Shown: positions 11,714 through 20,256 of the stretch, in pieces
How positions within the stretch are numbered: the first letter of the stretch is position 1
Layout: the number at the start of each line of letters is the position of its first letter
Source of the DNA: Candidatus Dietzia intestinigallinarum
Lineage (GTDB): Bacteria > Actinomycetota > Actinomycetes > Mycobacteriales > Mycobacteriaceae
Assembly (NCBI GenBank): GCA_019119875.1
Contig: DWWG01000016.1
Span: forward strand, 1 to 35,391
Direction: 5' to 3'
Length of the DNA: 35,391 nucleotides
Position numbers and translations under genes: made by a program
Notes under the pieces: model-generated
What the model was told of the DNA's origin: nothing
The model's input: only the letters and a program-made list of their open reading frames with translations
Database searches by the model: none

Positions 11714-12610
11714 GTGGCGCAGAACACTGGGGCGATGGATCCCGCACTGTTCTCCCGCGCGGAGCTGTTGGGAGCCGACGACCCGGCAGCGGGTGAGGGG
11801 TTCGCAGCAGTCCCCGAGCCCGAACCGCTCACCACGCACGGCCCGGCTGTCGTCATGTCGATGTGCAACCAGAAGGGCGGCGTCGGCAAGACCACCAGCA
11901 CCATCAACCTCGCCGCGGCACTCGCCGAGTACGGTCGTCGCGTGCTCGTGGTGGATCTCGACCCCCAGGGCGCGCTGTCCGCCGGCATGGGCATCCGTCA
12001 CCACGAGCTGGACCTGACCGTGTACAACCTCCTGGTGGACCACACCGTCTCCACCGAGGAGGTCCTGGTGCGCACGCGCGTCGAGGGGGTGGATCTCATC
12101 CCGGCGAACATCGACCTGTCGGCCGCCGAGATCCAGCTGGTCAACGAGGTGGGTCGCGAACAGGCGCTGGGCCGGGCGCTGTACCCGGTCCTGGACCGGT
12201 ACGACTTCGTGCTCATCGACTGCCAGCCGTCCCTGGGCCTGCTGACCGTCAACGCCCTGGCCTGTTCGGACGGCGTGCTCATCCCGATGGAGTGCGAATA
12301 CTTCGCACTGCGCGGACTGGCACTGCTCACCGACACGATCGACAAGGTGCGTGAGCGCATCAATCCCCGCCTGCACCTGACGGGCATCCTCATCACGATG
12401 TTCGATCGGCGGACGGTACACGCACGTGACGTTCTCGGCCGCGTCGTGGAGGTGTTCGGGGACAAGGTCTTCGACACTCTCGTCACCCGGACGGTGCGGT
12501 TCCCCGAGACGACAGTCGCCGGCGAGCCCATCACCACGTGGGCACCGAAGTCCGCGGGAGCGCAGGCCTACCGGGCGCTCGCTCGCGAGGTCATCCAGCG
12601 CGGCAGGTGA
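11714..12610 (+). CDS. ParA/Soj-family ATPase upstream of scpA (Rv1708-like)
   Basis: The 298-residue protein carries a deviant Walker A motif (KGGVGKT, 54-60), the LVVDLDPQGALS motif and FVLIDCQPSLG, which defines ParA/MinD-type partition ATPases. An N-terminal extension of about 45 residues precedes the ATPase core. There is no parB beside it; the chromosomal parAB pair normally lies near oriC, so this is the second ParA paralogue that mycobacteria also carry (Rv1708). Its role is not settled; the 4-base overlap with scpA suggests a link with condensin loading or segregation. GTG 11714 has AGGAG 6 nt upstream. Confidence 0.92.
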   Translation: MAQNTGAMDPALFSRAELLGADDPAAGEGFAAVPEPEPLTTHGPAVVMSMCNQKGGVGKTTSTINLAAALAEYGRRVLVVDLDPQGALSAGMGIRHHELDLTVYNLLVDHTVSTEEVLVRTRVEGVDLIPANIDLSAAEIQLVNEVGREQALGRALYPVLDRYDFVLIDCQPSLGLLTVNALACSDGVLIPMECEYFALRGLALLTDTIDKVRERINPRLHLTGILITMFDRRTVHARDVLGRVVEVFGDKVFDTLVTRTVRFPETTVAGEPITTWAPKSAGAQAYRALAREVIQRGR

Positions 12611-13524
12611 GTGTCCCGGTGACCGGCCTGCAGGAGCCCGCGGAGGAGAGCACCGGGCCGCCTGCCGACCCCGGCGAGCCGACCGCGGACGCGGCGGGTC
12701 CGGCCGACGAGGCCGTCGGTCCCGCAGCGGAGCAGACGGGCCCGCGGGAGTTCACCGTCACTCTCACCAACTTCACAGGCCCGTTCGACCTGCTGCTGAA
12801 GCTCATCGATTCGCGCCGACTCGACGTGACCGAGGTGGCGCTCCACGCGGTGACCGACGAGTTCATCGCTCACACCCGGGAACTGGGCGAGGAGTCGGGG
12901 CTCGAGGAGGTCACCGAGTTCCTCGTGGTGGCGGCCACGCTGCTCGACCTGAAGGCGGCGCGACTCGTGCCCTCCGGTGAGGTGCAGGACCCGGAGGATC
13001 TGGCACTGCTGCAGGCGCGCGACATGCTGTTCGCCCGGCTCCTGCAGTTCCGCGCGTTCCGACGGGTCGCCGAGCTGTTCGCCGAACTGGACCGCACCGC
13101 GCGCCGGTCGTATCCGCGGACCGCCGGGCCGGACGAGGAGTTCCTCGGCATCCTCCCCGACGTCGAGCTGGGGGTGGATCCCGAGCAGCTGGCGACGATC
13201 GCGGCGGTGGCGTTCCGTCCGCGTCCGGTGGACGAGGTGGGGGTGGCGCACGTGCACACGCCTGTGGTCTCGGTGCCGGAGCAGGCGGGTCGTGTTCTGG
13301 AATTGTTGCGTTTCCGTGGGCGGGACGAGTGGGTGGATTTCCGGGAGCTGGTGTCGGGCTGTGAGGAGTCCCTCGTCGTCGTCGCCAGGTTCCTGGCGCT
13401 GTTGGAGTTGTACCGGGCGCGCGCGGTCGCGCTCGCCCAGGACGAGGCGCTGGGGGACCTTCTGGTGAGCTGGACGGGCGTAGAGGCCGATGAGGTGACG
13501 CGGGGGAAGGACGAGTGGACGTGA
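12607..13524 (+). CDS. scpA: Segregation and condensation protein A (kleisin)
   Basis: ScpA is the kleisin that bridges SMC heads and binds ScpB. The 305-residue protein opens with a Pro/Glu/Ala-rich, probably disordered tail of about 45 residues. The conserved N-terminal kleisin domain follows (FTGPFDLLLKLI, then EFLVVAATLLDLKAARL), and it ends in a C-terminal winged helix (EWVDFRELVSGCEESLVVVARFLALLELYR). GTG 12607 overlaps the parA stop as GTGA. GTG 12619 has a better site (AGGTGA about 8 nt upstream) and could be the true start. The end overlaps scpB. Confidence 0.93.
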   Translation: MSVPVTGLQEPAEESTGPPADPGEPTADAAGPADEAVGPAAEQTGPREFTVTLTNFTGPFDLLLKLIDSRRLDVTEVALHAVTDEFIAHTRELGEESGLEEVTEFLVVAATLLDLKAARLVPSGEVQDPEDLALLQARDMLFARLLQFRAFRRVAELFAELDRTARRSYPRTAGPDEEFLGILPDVELGVDPEQLATIAAVAFRPRPVDEVGVAHVHTPVVSVPEQAGRVLELLRFRGRDEWVDFRELVSGCEESLVVVARFLALLELYRARAVALAQDEALGDLLVSWTGVEADEVTRGKDEWT

Positions 13525-14195
13525 GTGACGACGGAAAGGTCGGGGGACCGGGCGAGGTCGAGCCGGAGGAGCCACCGCTGCGGGCTCGGCTGGAGGCGTT
13601 GCTGCTGGTCGTTGACCAGCCCACGGCAGAGGAGTCGCTCGCGTCCGCCGCCGGGGCCTCGGTGGGGGAGGTGGACGCCGAACTTCGTGCATGGCGGGAT
13701 GAGCTCACGATGAGCGGCAGCGGGATGGACCTGCGCCGTACGGGGGACGGATGGCGGCTCTACACCCGTCGTGAACTGGCGCCGTACGTGGAGCGGTTTC
13801 TGACCGACGGCACCCGGTCCACCCTGACCCGAGCGGCGCTCGAGACCCTCGCGGTGATCGCCTACCGGCAGCCGGTGACCCGATCGCGTATCGCGGCGGT
13901 ACGCGGCGTCAACGTCGACGGGGTGATGCGGACCCTGGTCGCGCGCGGATTGGCCGTGGAATGCGGCACCGACGCCGACACCGGGGGCATCCTGTATAGG
14001 ACGACGGAACTATTTCTGGAAAGATTGGGCCTCGCATCACTCGACGAGCTCCCGGACATCGCCCCGTTGCTGCCGGATGTCGACCTGGTCGACGAGCTGA
14101 GTGATGACCCCGCGGAGGATCCGCGGATTCCCGTGGGGAGGCGCCGGACCCCGGCGCCGGGCCCCGAACCCCGACACGACGACGAAGAGATGTGA
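13521..14195 (+). CDS. scpB: Segregation and condensation protein B
   Basis: ScpB dimers bind ScpA in the SMC condensin complex. The product has about 224 residues with two winged-helix domains; the diagnostic segment is LTRAALETLAVIAYRQPVTRSRIAAVRG, cited here in part (about 95-125). The acidic C-terminus (DLVDELSDDPAEDP) is variable in the family. GTG 13521 overlaps the scpA stop by GTGA and has GGAAGGA at a fair distance; GTG 13515 is an alternative. It is followed 7 bases later by rluB, as in most Gram-positive genomes. Confidence 0.93.
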   Translation: MSDDGKVGGPGEVEPEEPPLRARLEALLLVVDQPTAEESLASAAGASVGEVDAELRAWRDELTMSGSGMDLRRTGDGWRLYTRRELAPYVERFLTDGTRSTLTRAALETLAVIAYRQPVTRSRIAAVRGVNVDGVMRTLVARGLAVECGTDADTGGILYRTTELFLERLGLASLDELPDIAPLLPDVDLVDELSDDPAEDPRIPVGRRRTPAPGPEPRHDDEEM

Positions 14196-14202
14196 CACCC
14201 GC

Positions 14203-14961
14203 ATGACTGAATCCGCTGGCCGAGAAGGCGCACCGGTCCGGCTCCAGAAGGTACTCGCCCAGGCGGGAGTGGCGTCCCGGCGTGCCTCGGAGGAGCTCAT
14301 CGCCCGGGGACGGGTCGAGGTGGACGGGAAGATCGTCCGCCAGATGGGCGTGAAGGTCGATCCCGCGACGGCGGTGATCCGCGTCGACGGCACCCGGATC
14401 GTCCTGGACGACACCCTGGTGCACCTCGCCCTGAACAAGCCGCGCGGGTATCACACCACCATGTCGGACGAGCGGGGCAGGCCCTGTGTGGGTGACCTCG
14501 TCGCGGGCCGGATCGATGCCGGTCAGCGACTCTTCCACGTGGGCCGGCTCGACGCCGACACCGAGGGGCTGCTGCTGGTGACCAACGACGGCGAGCTGGC
14601 GCATCGCCTCATGCACCCGTCGTACGAGGTGTCCAAGACGTACATGGCCACCGTCACCGGTGTCGTGGGCAAGGGCGTCGGTAAGCGGCTGCGTGAGGGA
14701 GTCGAGCTGGAGGACGGTCCGGCGACGGTCGACCGATTCTCGGTCCTGGACGTCCACGACGGACGGTCGCTCGTCAAGGTGGTCCTCCACGAGGGGCGCA
14801 AGCACATCGTTCGTCGGCTTCTCGCCGAGGTCGGCCACCCGGTCGAAGGACTCGTGCGGACGCGTTTCGGCGCGGTGGCCCTCGGTGACCAGCGGCCGGG
14901 AAGTTTCCGCAAACTGGGCCGTGACGAGGTCTCCGACCTGTACGAGGCGGTGGGCCTGTGA
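14203..14961 (+). CDS. rluB: 23S rRNA pseudouridine synthase, RluB family
   Basis: This is a 252-residue RsuA/RluB-type pseudouridine synthase. It has an N-terminal S4 domain ([22 protein letters not shown]) and the catalytic motif [12 protein letters not shown] with nucleophile D117, followed by KTYMATV and [10 protein letters not shown]. RluB modifies U2605 of 23S rRNA; the target here is inferred from the family. ATG 14203 lies 7 bases after scpB with only a weak ribosome binding site. The gene overlaps cmk by GTGA. Confidence 0.92.
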   Translation: MTESAGREGAPVRLQKVLAQAGVASRRASEELIARGRVEVDGKIVRQMGVKVDPATAVIRVDGTRIVLDDTLVHLALNKPRGYHTTMSDERGRPCVGDLVAGRIDAGQRLFHVGRLDADTEGLLLVTNDGELAHRLMHPSYEVSKTYMATVTGVVGKGVGKRLREGVELEDGPATVDRFSVLDVHDGRSLVKVVLHEGRKHIVRRLLAEVGHPVEGLVRTRFGAVALGDQRPGSFRKLGRDEVSDLYEAVGL

Positions 14962-15677
14962 ACGCCGGACGCCCCTGTCAACGGATCGCCATCGACGGGC
15001 CCGCCGGCACCGGTAAGTCCACGCTCGCCCGCACTCTGGCGGGCCGGGTCGGCGGAGCCTATCTGGACACCGGTGCGATGTATCGCGTGGCGACGCTCCA
15101 GGTGCTCCGCGCCGGGATCGACCCCGAGGACGACGCAGCGGTGATCGATGCGACCGCGGACCTGCCTCTTCAGATCGGCACCGACGCCGGATCCGAGCGG
15201 ATCCTGTTGGACGGTGAGGACGTGAGCGAGGAGATCCGCACCGCTCGGGTCACCGCCAACGTCTCCGCGGTCTCCGCCGTGCCGCAGGTGCGCGAGAATC
15301 TCGTCCGACTGCAGCGCCGTCTGGCCTCGGACGGCGGCACCGTCGTCCTCGAGGGCCGGGACATCGGCACCGTCGTCCTACCCGATGCGGAGGTGAAGGT
15401 CTACCTCACCGCGAGCCCCGAGGTGCGGGCACAGCGACGCACCGACCAGGACCGGGCCGCCGGACGGGCCGCCGACTACGACGAGGTCCTCGCCGCGGTG
15501 ATCGAACGCGACCGCAAGGACTCCACCCGGGCCGCCAGTCCGCTTCGGCCGGCCGACGACGCCGTGGTGATCGACACCTCCGACCTCACCCTCGACGAGG
15601 TTCTCGACCGCCTGGTCGCACTCACCGAGGGCACCGCCGCGTCGCAGGGCGCCACCGCAGAAGGGAACGCACAGTGA
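14958..15677 (+). CDS. cmk: Cytidylate kinase
   Basis: The enzyme phosphorylates CMP and dCMP. The 239-residue protein has a P-loop (GPAGTGKS, 14-21), the [11 protein letters not shown] segment and the [21 protein letters not shown] motif typical of bacterial CMP kinases. The length is normal. GTG 14958 overlaps rluB and the end overlaps der (both GTGA), so rluB-cmk-der are likely translated in series. Confidence 0.95.
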   Translation: MNAGRPCQRIAIDGPAGTGKSTLARTLAGRVGGAYLDTGAMYRVATLQVLRAGIDPEDDAAVIDATADLPLQIGTDAGSERILLDGEDVSEEIRTARVTANVSAVSAVPQVRENLVRLQRRLASDGGTVVLEGRDIGTVVLPDAEVKVYLTASPEVRAQRRTDQDRAAGRAADYDEVLAAVIERDRKDSTRAASPLRPADDAVVIDTSDLTLDEVLDRLVALTEGTAASQGATAEGNAQ

Positions 15678-17131
15678 CCGGTAACGATGACTTCCACCTG
15701 CCCACCGGGCCCGCCGACGAGACCGTCGAGGACGCGTGGAGTGACGACACCGACTGGGACGAGATCGCCGCCGACTTCGCGGACCAGATCGAGACGGCCG
15801 TCCAGGGCGTGGAGATCCTGCCCACCGTCGCGATCGTCGGACGTCCCAACGTCGGCAAGTCGACGTTGGTCAACCGCATCATCGGGCGTCGAGAGGCGGT
15901 CGTCGAGGACGTACCGGGCGTGACCCGCGACCGCGTGTCATACGAGGCCCTCTGGAACGGGCGGGCGTTCATGGTGCAGGACACCGGCGGCTGGGAGCAG
16001 GACGCCAAGGGGATGCACCGGTCGATCGCCCAGCAGGCGGAGATCGCGATGGGGACCGCCGACCTCATCGTGCTGGTGTGCGACGGGACGGTGGGGATCA
16101 CAGCCGGGGACGAGACCGTCGCCAGATCGCTTCGCCGATCCGACACCCCCGTGATCCTCGCGGTGAACAAGGTCGACAGCGACAAGGCGGAGCTCGAGGC
16201 CGCCGAGTTCTGGGGACTGGGGCTGGACAGGCCTTTCGCCATCTCCGCCGCCCATGGACGCGGCACGGGCGACCTGCTCGACGAGATCGTGAGCAGGCTG
16301 CCCTCCAAGGCGCAGATGCGCGAGGAGACCGATGCCCCGCGGCGGGTCGCCCTGGTGGGCAAACCGAACGTGGGCAAGTCGAGCCTGCTCAACAAGCTCA
16401 CCGGAGAGAACCGCTCGGTCGTGGACGACGTCGCCGGCACCACGGTCGACCCGGTCGACTCCCTGGTCGAGCTGGGCGGACGGACCTGGCGTTTCGTCGA
16501 CACCGCCGGCCTGCGCCGCAAGGTGAACCAGGCGTACGGCCACGAGTACTACGCGTCGTTGAGGACTCGCGGGGCGATCGAGGCCGCCGAGGTGGTGGTG
16601 CTGCTGCTCGACGCCTCCGAGCCCATCACCGAGCAGGACCTGCGGGTGATCTCGATGGTCGCCGACGCCGGACGGGCCCTGGTGATCGCGTTCAACAAGT
16701 GGGACCTCGTGGACGAGGACCGGCGCTACGACCTGGACCGCGAGATCGACCGGGAACTGTCCAAGATCTTGTCCTGGGCGCACCGGGTGAACATCTCCGC
16801 CCGGACGGGACGCTCGCTGGCCAAGCTGGTTCCCGCGATGGAGACGGCGCTGGAATCGTGGGACAAGCGTATCCCCACCGGTCCGCTCAACACCTGGATG
16901 AACGAGGTCGTGGCCGCCACCCCTCCCCCCATGCGGGGCGGGCGCCTGCCCAGGATCCGCTTCTGCACCCAGGCGACAACCCGGCCTCCGACCTTCGTGT
17001 TCTTCTCGACAGGCTTCCTCGAGGCCAACTACCGGCGATTCCTCGAGCGCCGGCTACGGGAGACCTTCGGTTTCGACGGCTCCCCGGTGCGCGTGAACGT
17101 TCGCGTCAAGGAGCGCCGCCAACGCAGGTGA
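15674..17131 (+). CDS. der: Ribosome-associated GTPase Der (EngA)
   Basis: Der has two tandem GTPase domains and is needed for 50S subunit assembly. The 485-residue product has G1 motifs GRPNVGKS (56-63) and GKPNVGKS (229-236), with DTGGWE/NKVDSD and [14 protein letters not shown] as G3/G4 in each domain. A C-terminal KH-like domain ends with basic residues. An acidic N-terminal extension of about 45 residues ([19 protein letters not shown]) is typical of actinobacterial Der. GTG 15674 overlaps cmk and has AAGGGA about 7 nt upstream. It is the last gene of this long co-directional block. Confidence 0.96.
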   Translation: MTGNDDFHLPTGPADETVEDAWSDDTDWDEIAADFADQIETAVQGVEILPTVAIVGRPNVGKSTLVNRIIGRREAVVEDVPGVTRDRVSYEALWNGRAFMVQDTGGWEQDAKGMHRSIAQQAEIAMGTADLIVLVCDGTVGITAGDETVARSLRRSDTPVILAVNKVDSDKAELEAAEFWGLGLDRPFAISAAHGRGTGDLLDEIVSRLPSKAQMREETDAPRRVALVGKPNVGKSSLLNKLTGENRSVVDDVAGTTVDPVDSLVELGGRTWRFVDTAGLRRKVNQAYGHEYYASLRTRGAIEAAEVVVLLLDASEPITEQDLRVISMVADAGRALVIAFNKWDLVDEDRRYDLDREIDRELSKILSWAHRVNISARTGRSLAKLVPAMETALESWDKRIPTGPLNTWMNEVVAATPPPMRGGRLPRIRFCTQATTRPPTFVFFSTGFLEANYRRFLERRLRETFGFDGSPVRVNVRVKERRQRR

Positions 17132-17200
17132 CCCCGATTGGGAGTTGTGGCACGGGGTGCGATACTCTGTTCCAGTCGCCGCGGTGAGAACCGCGGGTGA

Positions 17201-17274
<74 letters not shown>

Positions 17275-17281
17275 CAGAGAA

Positions 17282-17315
17282 AAACCCCAGGTCAGAGAAA
17301 TCTGACCTGGGGTTT
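17282..17315 (+). terminator. Terminator after tRNA-Pro
   Basis: A perfect 15-bp stem (17282-17296 with 17301-17315) is closed by a GAAA tetraloop and begins with A-rich and ends with TTT. This is the strongest intrinsic terminator in the window. It cleanly separates the housekeeping block from the gad module. Confidence 0.92.
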
Positions 17316-17927
17316 CGTCGTCTCTGGGTGCCTGAAGCGGGGCCCTGCTCCCCGACGACGGGCAAACCCGCAACTGTGCGACGGTCGCGTCGTGACGCAG
17401 TGGAGGCCGGGGGAATGCTCCGTGTTCTGCGGGCCGGGCCCTGACATGTAAGCACCGTTACCTGCGGTTTCGGGTGCGGAGGGCCCGGTTTCGTGGCGGG
17501 GGTGGCGGTGACAAACGTAATCTTCGATACACCGTTGCGCGCATCAGTGATGATTTATATTTTCTGGGGTAGCGTCCAAGTGGCAGGCGGGCGACGGGCA
17601 CGGCGACGAGCACTTCGGCGGTCATCGTCTACGCAGTGACAGAGAGTGAGTGTGTTTTGACGTCCAGAGCGAGGCGCGGGCCACTGGGTACTGCACACTC
17701 AATTTCCCGGACGCGATCATCCCGCCGCCTGCCTGAAGGTCAATCCGTCGTGCCCGCCGGGATCCCCGACGCCGTGACCGGGCCGAACCGACCCGCGGTC
17801 GAGCCCGGGCCAGCGCTGGCCTCGTGGCGCACCACAGAGCGCTCCCAACCGCCTTCAGCGGCGTGACCGAGCACACCTGCCGACCACCTGATTCCGATGA
17901 CCGACAATAGAGAGAAGCGAGGACAAC
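17316..17927 (+). other. 612-bp non-coding leader upstream of gadB
   Basis: No convincing gene lies here; short open frames on both strands lack ribosome binding sites and family features. What can be seen: an inverted pair CCGGGCCC (17434-17441) and GGGCCCGG (17481-17488); an unusually AT-rich stretch at about 17509-17565; a possible promoter with TTGCGC (17535-17540) and TATATT (17556-17561), 15 bp apart; and the small dyad ATCAGTGAT (17543-17551) between these boxes. A promoter there would give gadB an mRNA leader of about 360 nt. GAGGA at 17919-17923 is the gadB ribosome binding site. Confidence 0.5.
17535..17561 (+). promoter_or_regulatory. Possible promoter of the gad module
   Basis: TTGCGC and TATATT are separated by 15 bp, shorter than the ideal 17. 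The -10 box lies in the most AT-rich spot of the region, and the dyad ATCAGTGAT sits in the spacer, where a regulator could bind. The call is tentative. Confidence 0.35.
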
Positions 17928-19328
17928 GTGTCTGAGACGTATCGCAGTTCCACTGTGCAGTCAGCCGCTGCCCAGTTGGAGATCAACCCGGTGTTCGCCC
18001 GTCCGGGTGAGGCGACCTCCCTGCCCAAGTTCAAGATGCCCCAGGACATGATGTCGGGGGAGACGGCTTATCAGATCGTCCATGACGAGGCGATGCTCGA
18101 CGGGAACTCTCGGCTGAACCTCGCGACGTTCGTCTCCACCTGGATGGACGAGAACGCGCAGAAGATCTACGCCGAGACCGCCGACAAGAACATGATCGAC
18201 AAGGACGAGTATCCGGCCACGGCGGCGATCGAGGACCGCTGCTGGAGGATGCTCGCCGACCTCTGGAACGCCCCGGACACCGAGGACATCATCGGTACCT
18301 CGACCGTCGGTTCCTCCGAGGCCTGCATGCTCGGCGGACTGGCACTCAAGCGCCTGTGGCAGGAGAAGCGCAGGGCGGAGGGCAAGTCCACGGAGAAGCC
18401 CAACCTGGTCCTGTCCGCCGGAGTGCAGGTCGTCTGGGAGAAGTTCTGCAACTACTGGGATGTCGAGGCCCGGTACGTCCCCGTCACCGAGGAGCACCTC
18501 GTCCTCGACGGCTTCGAGCTCGAGAAGTACGTCGATGAGAACACCATCGGAGTCGTGGCCATCCTCGGCCAGACCTACACCGGTCTGTACGAGCCGGTGA
18601 AGGATATCGCCGCGAAGCTCGACGAGATCCAGGCGTCCACCGGGCACGACGTCAAGATCCACGTGGACGGTGCGTCCGGCGCGATGGTGGCACCGTTCTG
18701 CCAGCCCGATCTGGAGTGGGACTTCAGGATCGATCGCGTCAACTCGATCAGCACCTCCGGCCACAAGTACGGACTGGTCTACCCCGGCGTCGGCTGGGTC
18801 GTGTGGCGCAACAAGGCGGTCTGCCCGGAGAGCCTGATCTTCCACGTCAGCTACCTGGGTGGCGACATGCCCACCCTGGCGCTCAACTTCTCACGCCCCG
18901 GGGCTCAGGTTCTGCTGCAGTACTACCAGTTCCTCCGCCTGGGACGTGAGGGCTACCGAGCGGTCCAGCAGGGCTCGATCGACGTCGCGACCTACCTGTC
19001 CTCGGAGATCGAGAAGATGGGGCAGTTCACCCTCGTGAGCCGTGGCGACACGATCCCGGTCTTCGCCTGGAAGCTCAACGACGGTGTCCGGAACTGGGAT
19101 CTGTACGACCTCGCCGACCGCCTGCGGATGCGCGGCTGGCAGGTGCCCGCCTACCCGATGCCGGACGACATGACGGACCTGGTCGTCCAGCGGATCGTCG
19201 TCCGCCTCGGGCTCAGCCGTGACCTCGCGGGACTTCTGCTCGATGCGATCAAGGAAGAGGTCGAGTTCCTCGAGAACCTCGACGCCCCGATCCCGCGCGA
19301 GCGGCCGCGGACCAACTTCGCGCACTGA
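17928..19328 (+). CDS. gadB: Glutamate decarboxylase
   Basis: The PLP enzyme converts glutamate to GABA and CO2 and consumes a proton. The 466-residue length equals that of E. coli GadB. PLP is bound by K280 in STSGHKYG, preceded by HVDGASGAM (about 245-253) and TSTVGSSEACMLGG (124-137). The last residue is His466 in the tail NFAH. In E. coli GadB a C-terminal His (465) gates the active site with pH, so an acid-dependent switch is plausible. GTG 17928 has GAGGA 4 nt upstream. No GadC-type antiporter is seen; instead a repeated membrane protein and an amidase follow on the same strand. A long leader precedes it. Confidence 0.95.
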   Translation: MSETYRSSTVQSAAAQLEINPVFARPGEATSLPKFKMPQDMMSGETAYQIVHDEAMLDGNSRLNLATFVSTWMDENAQKIYAETADKNMIDKDEYPATAAIEDRCWRMLADLWNAPDTEDIIGTSTVGSSEACMLGGLALKRLWQEKRRAEGKSTEKPNLVLSAGVQVVWEKFCNYWDVEARYVPVTEEHLVLDGFELEKYVDENTIGVVAILGQTYTGLYEPVKDIAAKLDEIQASTGHDVKIHVDGASGAMVAPFCQPDLEWDFRIDRVNSISTSGHKYGLVYPGVGWVVWRNKAVCPESLIFHVSYLGGDMPTLALNFSRPGAQVLLQYYQFLRLGREGYRAVQQGSIDVATYLSSEIEKMGQFTLVSRGDTIPVFAWKLNDGVRNWDLYDLADRLRMRGWQVPAYPMPDDMTDLVVQRIVVRLGLSRDLAGLLLDAIKEEVEFLENLDAPIPRERPRTNFAH

Positions 19329-19353
19329 CGTGAGGTTCGCGCGCTGACGCGAG
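19316..19353 (+). repeat. 19-bp imperfect tandem duplication over the gadB stop
   Basis: Positions 19316-19334 and 19335-19353 match in 16 of 19 bases. Each copy contains the TTCGCGC...CTGACG stretch that ends gadB, so the last codons and stop codon are duplicated just behind the gene. Confidence 0.6.
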
Positions 19354-19359
19354 AGACGG

Positions 19360-19395
19360 AGGTGCCCCGTACCCTGCGAAGGGCACGGGGCACCT
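19360..19395 (+). terminator. Hairpin after gadB (first of two)
   Basis: An 11-bp stem (19360-19370 with 19385-19395) is extended after one mismatch by CCCT/AGGG around a GCGA tetraloop. A few T follow. It may terminate or attenuate the gadB transcript or stabilise its 3' end. Confidence 0.65.
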
Positions 19396-19405
19396 TCGAC
19401 GGGCG

Positions 19406-19441
19406 ACCCGCCCGGGCCGGTGTGATCCGGCCCGGGCGGGT
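19406..19441 (+). terminator. Hairpin after gadB (second of two)
   Basis: A perfect 15-bp GC-only-type stem (19406-19420 with 19427-19441) with loop TGTGAT lies directly behind the first hairpin. No T tract follows, so it may be a Rho-independent terminator of the actinobacterial L-shaped kind or a mRNA stabiliser. Confidence 0.6.
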
Positions 19442-19494
19442 GACCCGCTTCTGAACCCGGTACATCTCTGACCTGCTGGATGGTGGACTTATCC

Positions 19495-20196
19495 ATGACC
19501 CGATCCCGAGCCGACACCGCTACGGGCCGTTCGACCCCGATACTGGTTCCGACGCTGACCAAACAGAGTTGGTCATTCATGATCGGTTCGACACTGTTCG
19601 CCGTGGGCGCGGCGGTGGCGATCTGGGATCTCGGCTCGGCCAGTCTCACCAATATGCTGTGCTTCATCGGCGCGTGGTTCTTCACAGCGGCCGGCCTGAT
19701 GCAGACGGCGTTGAGCGGGGCCGCCACGACGAAGGTCGACTATGGCACGGGGCGGATGTTTCGTGCGGTGTGGCTAGCCGCCGCTATCCAGAGCATCGGC
19801 ACCATCCTGTTCAACGTCAGTACCAGCGGCGCATTGTCAGCTCACACCGTGCTGGCCGAGGAACGACTGGTGTGGAACCCGGACGCCGGGGGCTCCGTCG
19901 CCTTCCTCATCAGCGCGGCATTCGTGTACGTCGGCTACTTCCGTGAGCGGGACACCCTGTGGGAGCCCGGCCGGTCGGAATGGTGGGCTGCGCACATCAA
20001 CATGCTCGGCTGCATCGCATTCGGTGTCTCGGCGGTGGGTGCGTTCATCCTGTCCGACGGCTCGACCGAGAACGCGATGTTGGCCAATTGGGGCACGCTC
20101 ATCGGTGCCCTCTGCTTCTTCTTCTCCTCGGCGGTCGTCCTACCTCAGCTCGGCTGGAATCGCCGGACCTCGGAGGCGGAGTCCTCCACAGCCTGA
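19495..20196 (+). CDS. Six-helix membrane protein with three repeated two-helix units (YrhK-like, tentative)
   Basis: The 233-residue product has six hydrophobic helices at about 27-45, 53-72, 92-110, 133-149, 164-186 and 197-217. The units beginning at 93 and 164 read alike (W-x-A-A-x-I-x-x-[IL]-G-x-[IL]-x-F-x-V-S), and the first helix (IGSTLFAVGA) fits the same pattern, so the protein looks like three copies of a helix pair. The G-x-x-x-F pattern and pairing recall the small YrhK family; I am not sure of that. ATG 19495 is preferred because GGTGGA lies 7 nt upstream; ATG 19480 is possible. It sits between gadB and an amidase, so transport or sensing of glutamate, GABA or acid is a guess. 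Confidence 0.75.
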   Translation: MTRSRADTATGRSTPILVPTLTKQSWSFMIGSTLFAVGAAVAIWDLGSASLTNMLCFIGAWFFTAAGLMQTALSGAATTKVDYGTGRMFRAVWLAAAIQSIGTILFNVSTSGALSAHTVLAEERLVWNPDAGGSVAFLISAAFVYVGYFRERDTLWEPGRSEWWAAHINMLGCIAFGVSAVGAFILSDGSTENAMLANWGTLIGALCFFFSSAVVLPQLGWNRRTSEAESSTA

Positions 20197-20207
20197 TCCG
20201 GCAGCCC

Positions 20208-20256
20208 TCTCACCCGGATGGTGAACCACTCTTCGAAGGGACGTCTCACCCAGATG
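20208..20256 (+). repeat. Duplicated translation-start segment
   Basis: Two 13-mers ending in ATG (20208-20220 and 20244-20256) differ at one base and lie 36 bp apart, that is twelve codons in frame. Both ATGs could start the hydrolase gene. Confidence 0.6.

Noticed and set aside
17622-17876. Short frames on both strands in the gadB leader (76 and 84 residues)
   Set aside because: They overlap each other on opposite strands, have no good ribosome binding site and show compositional, not protein-like, sequence.
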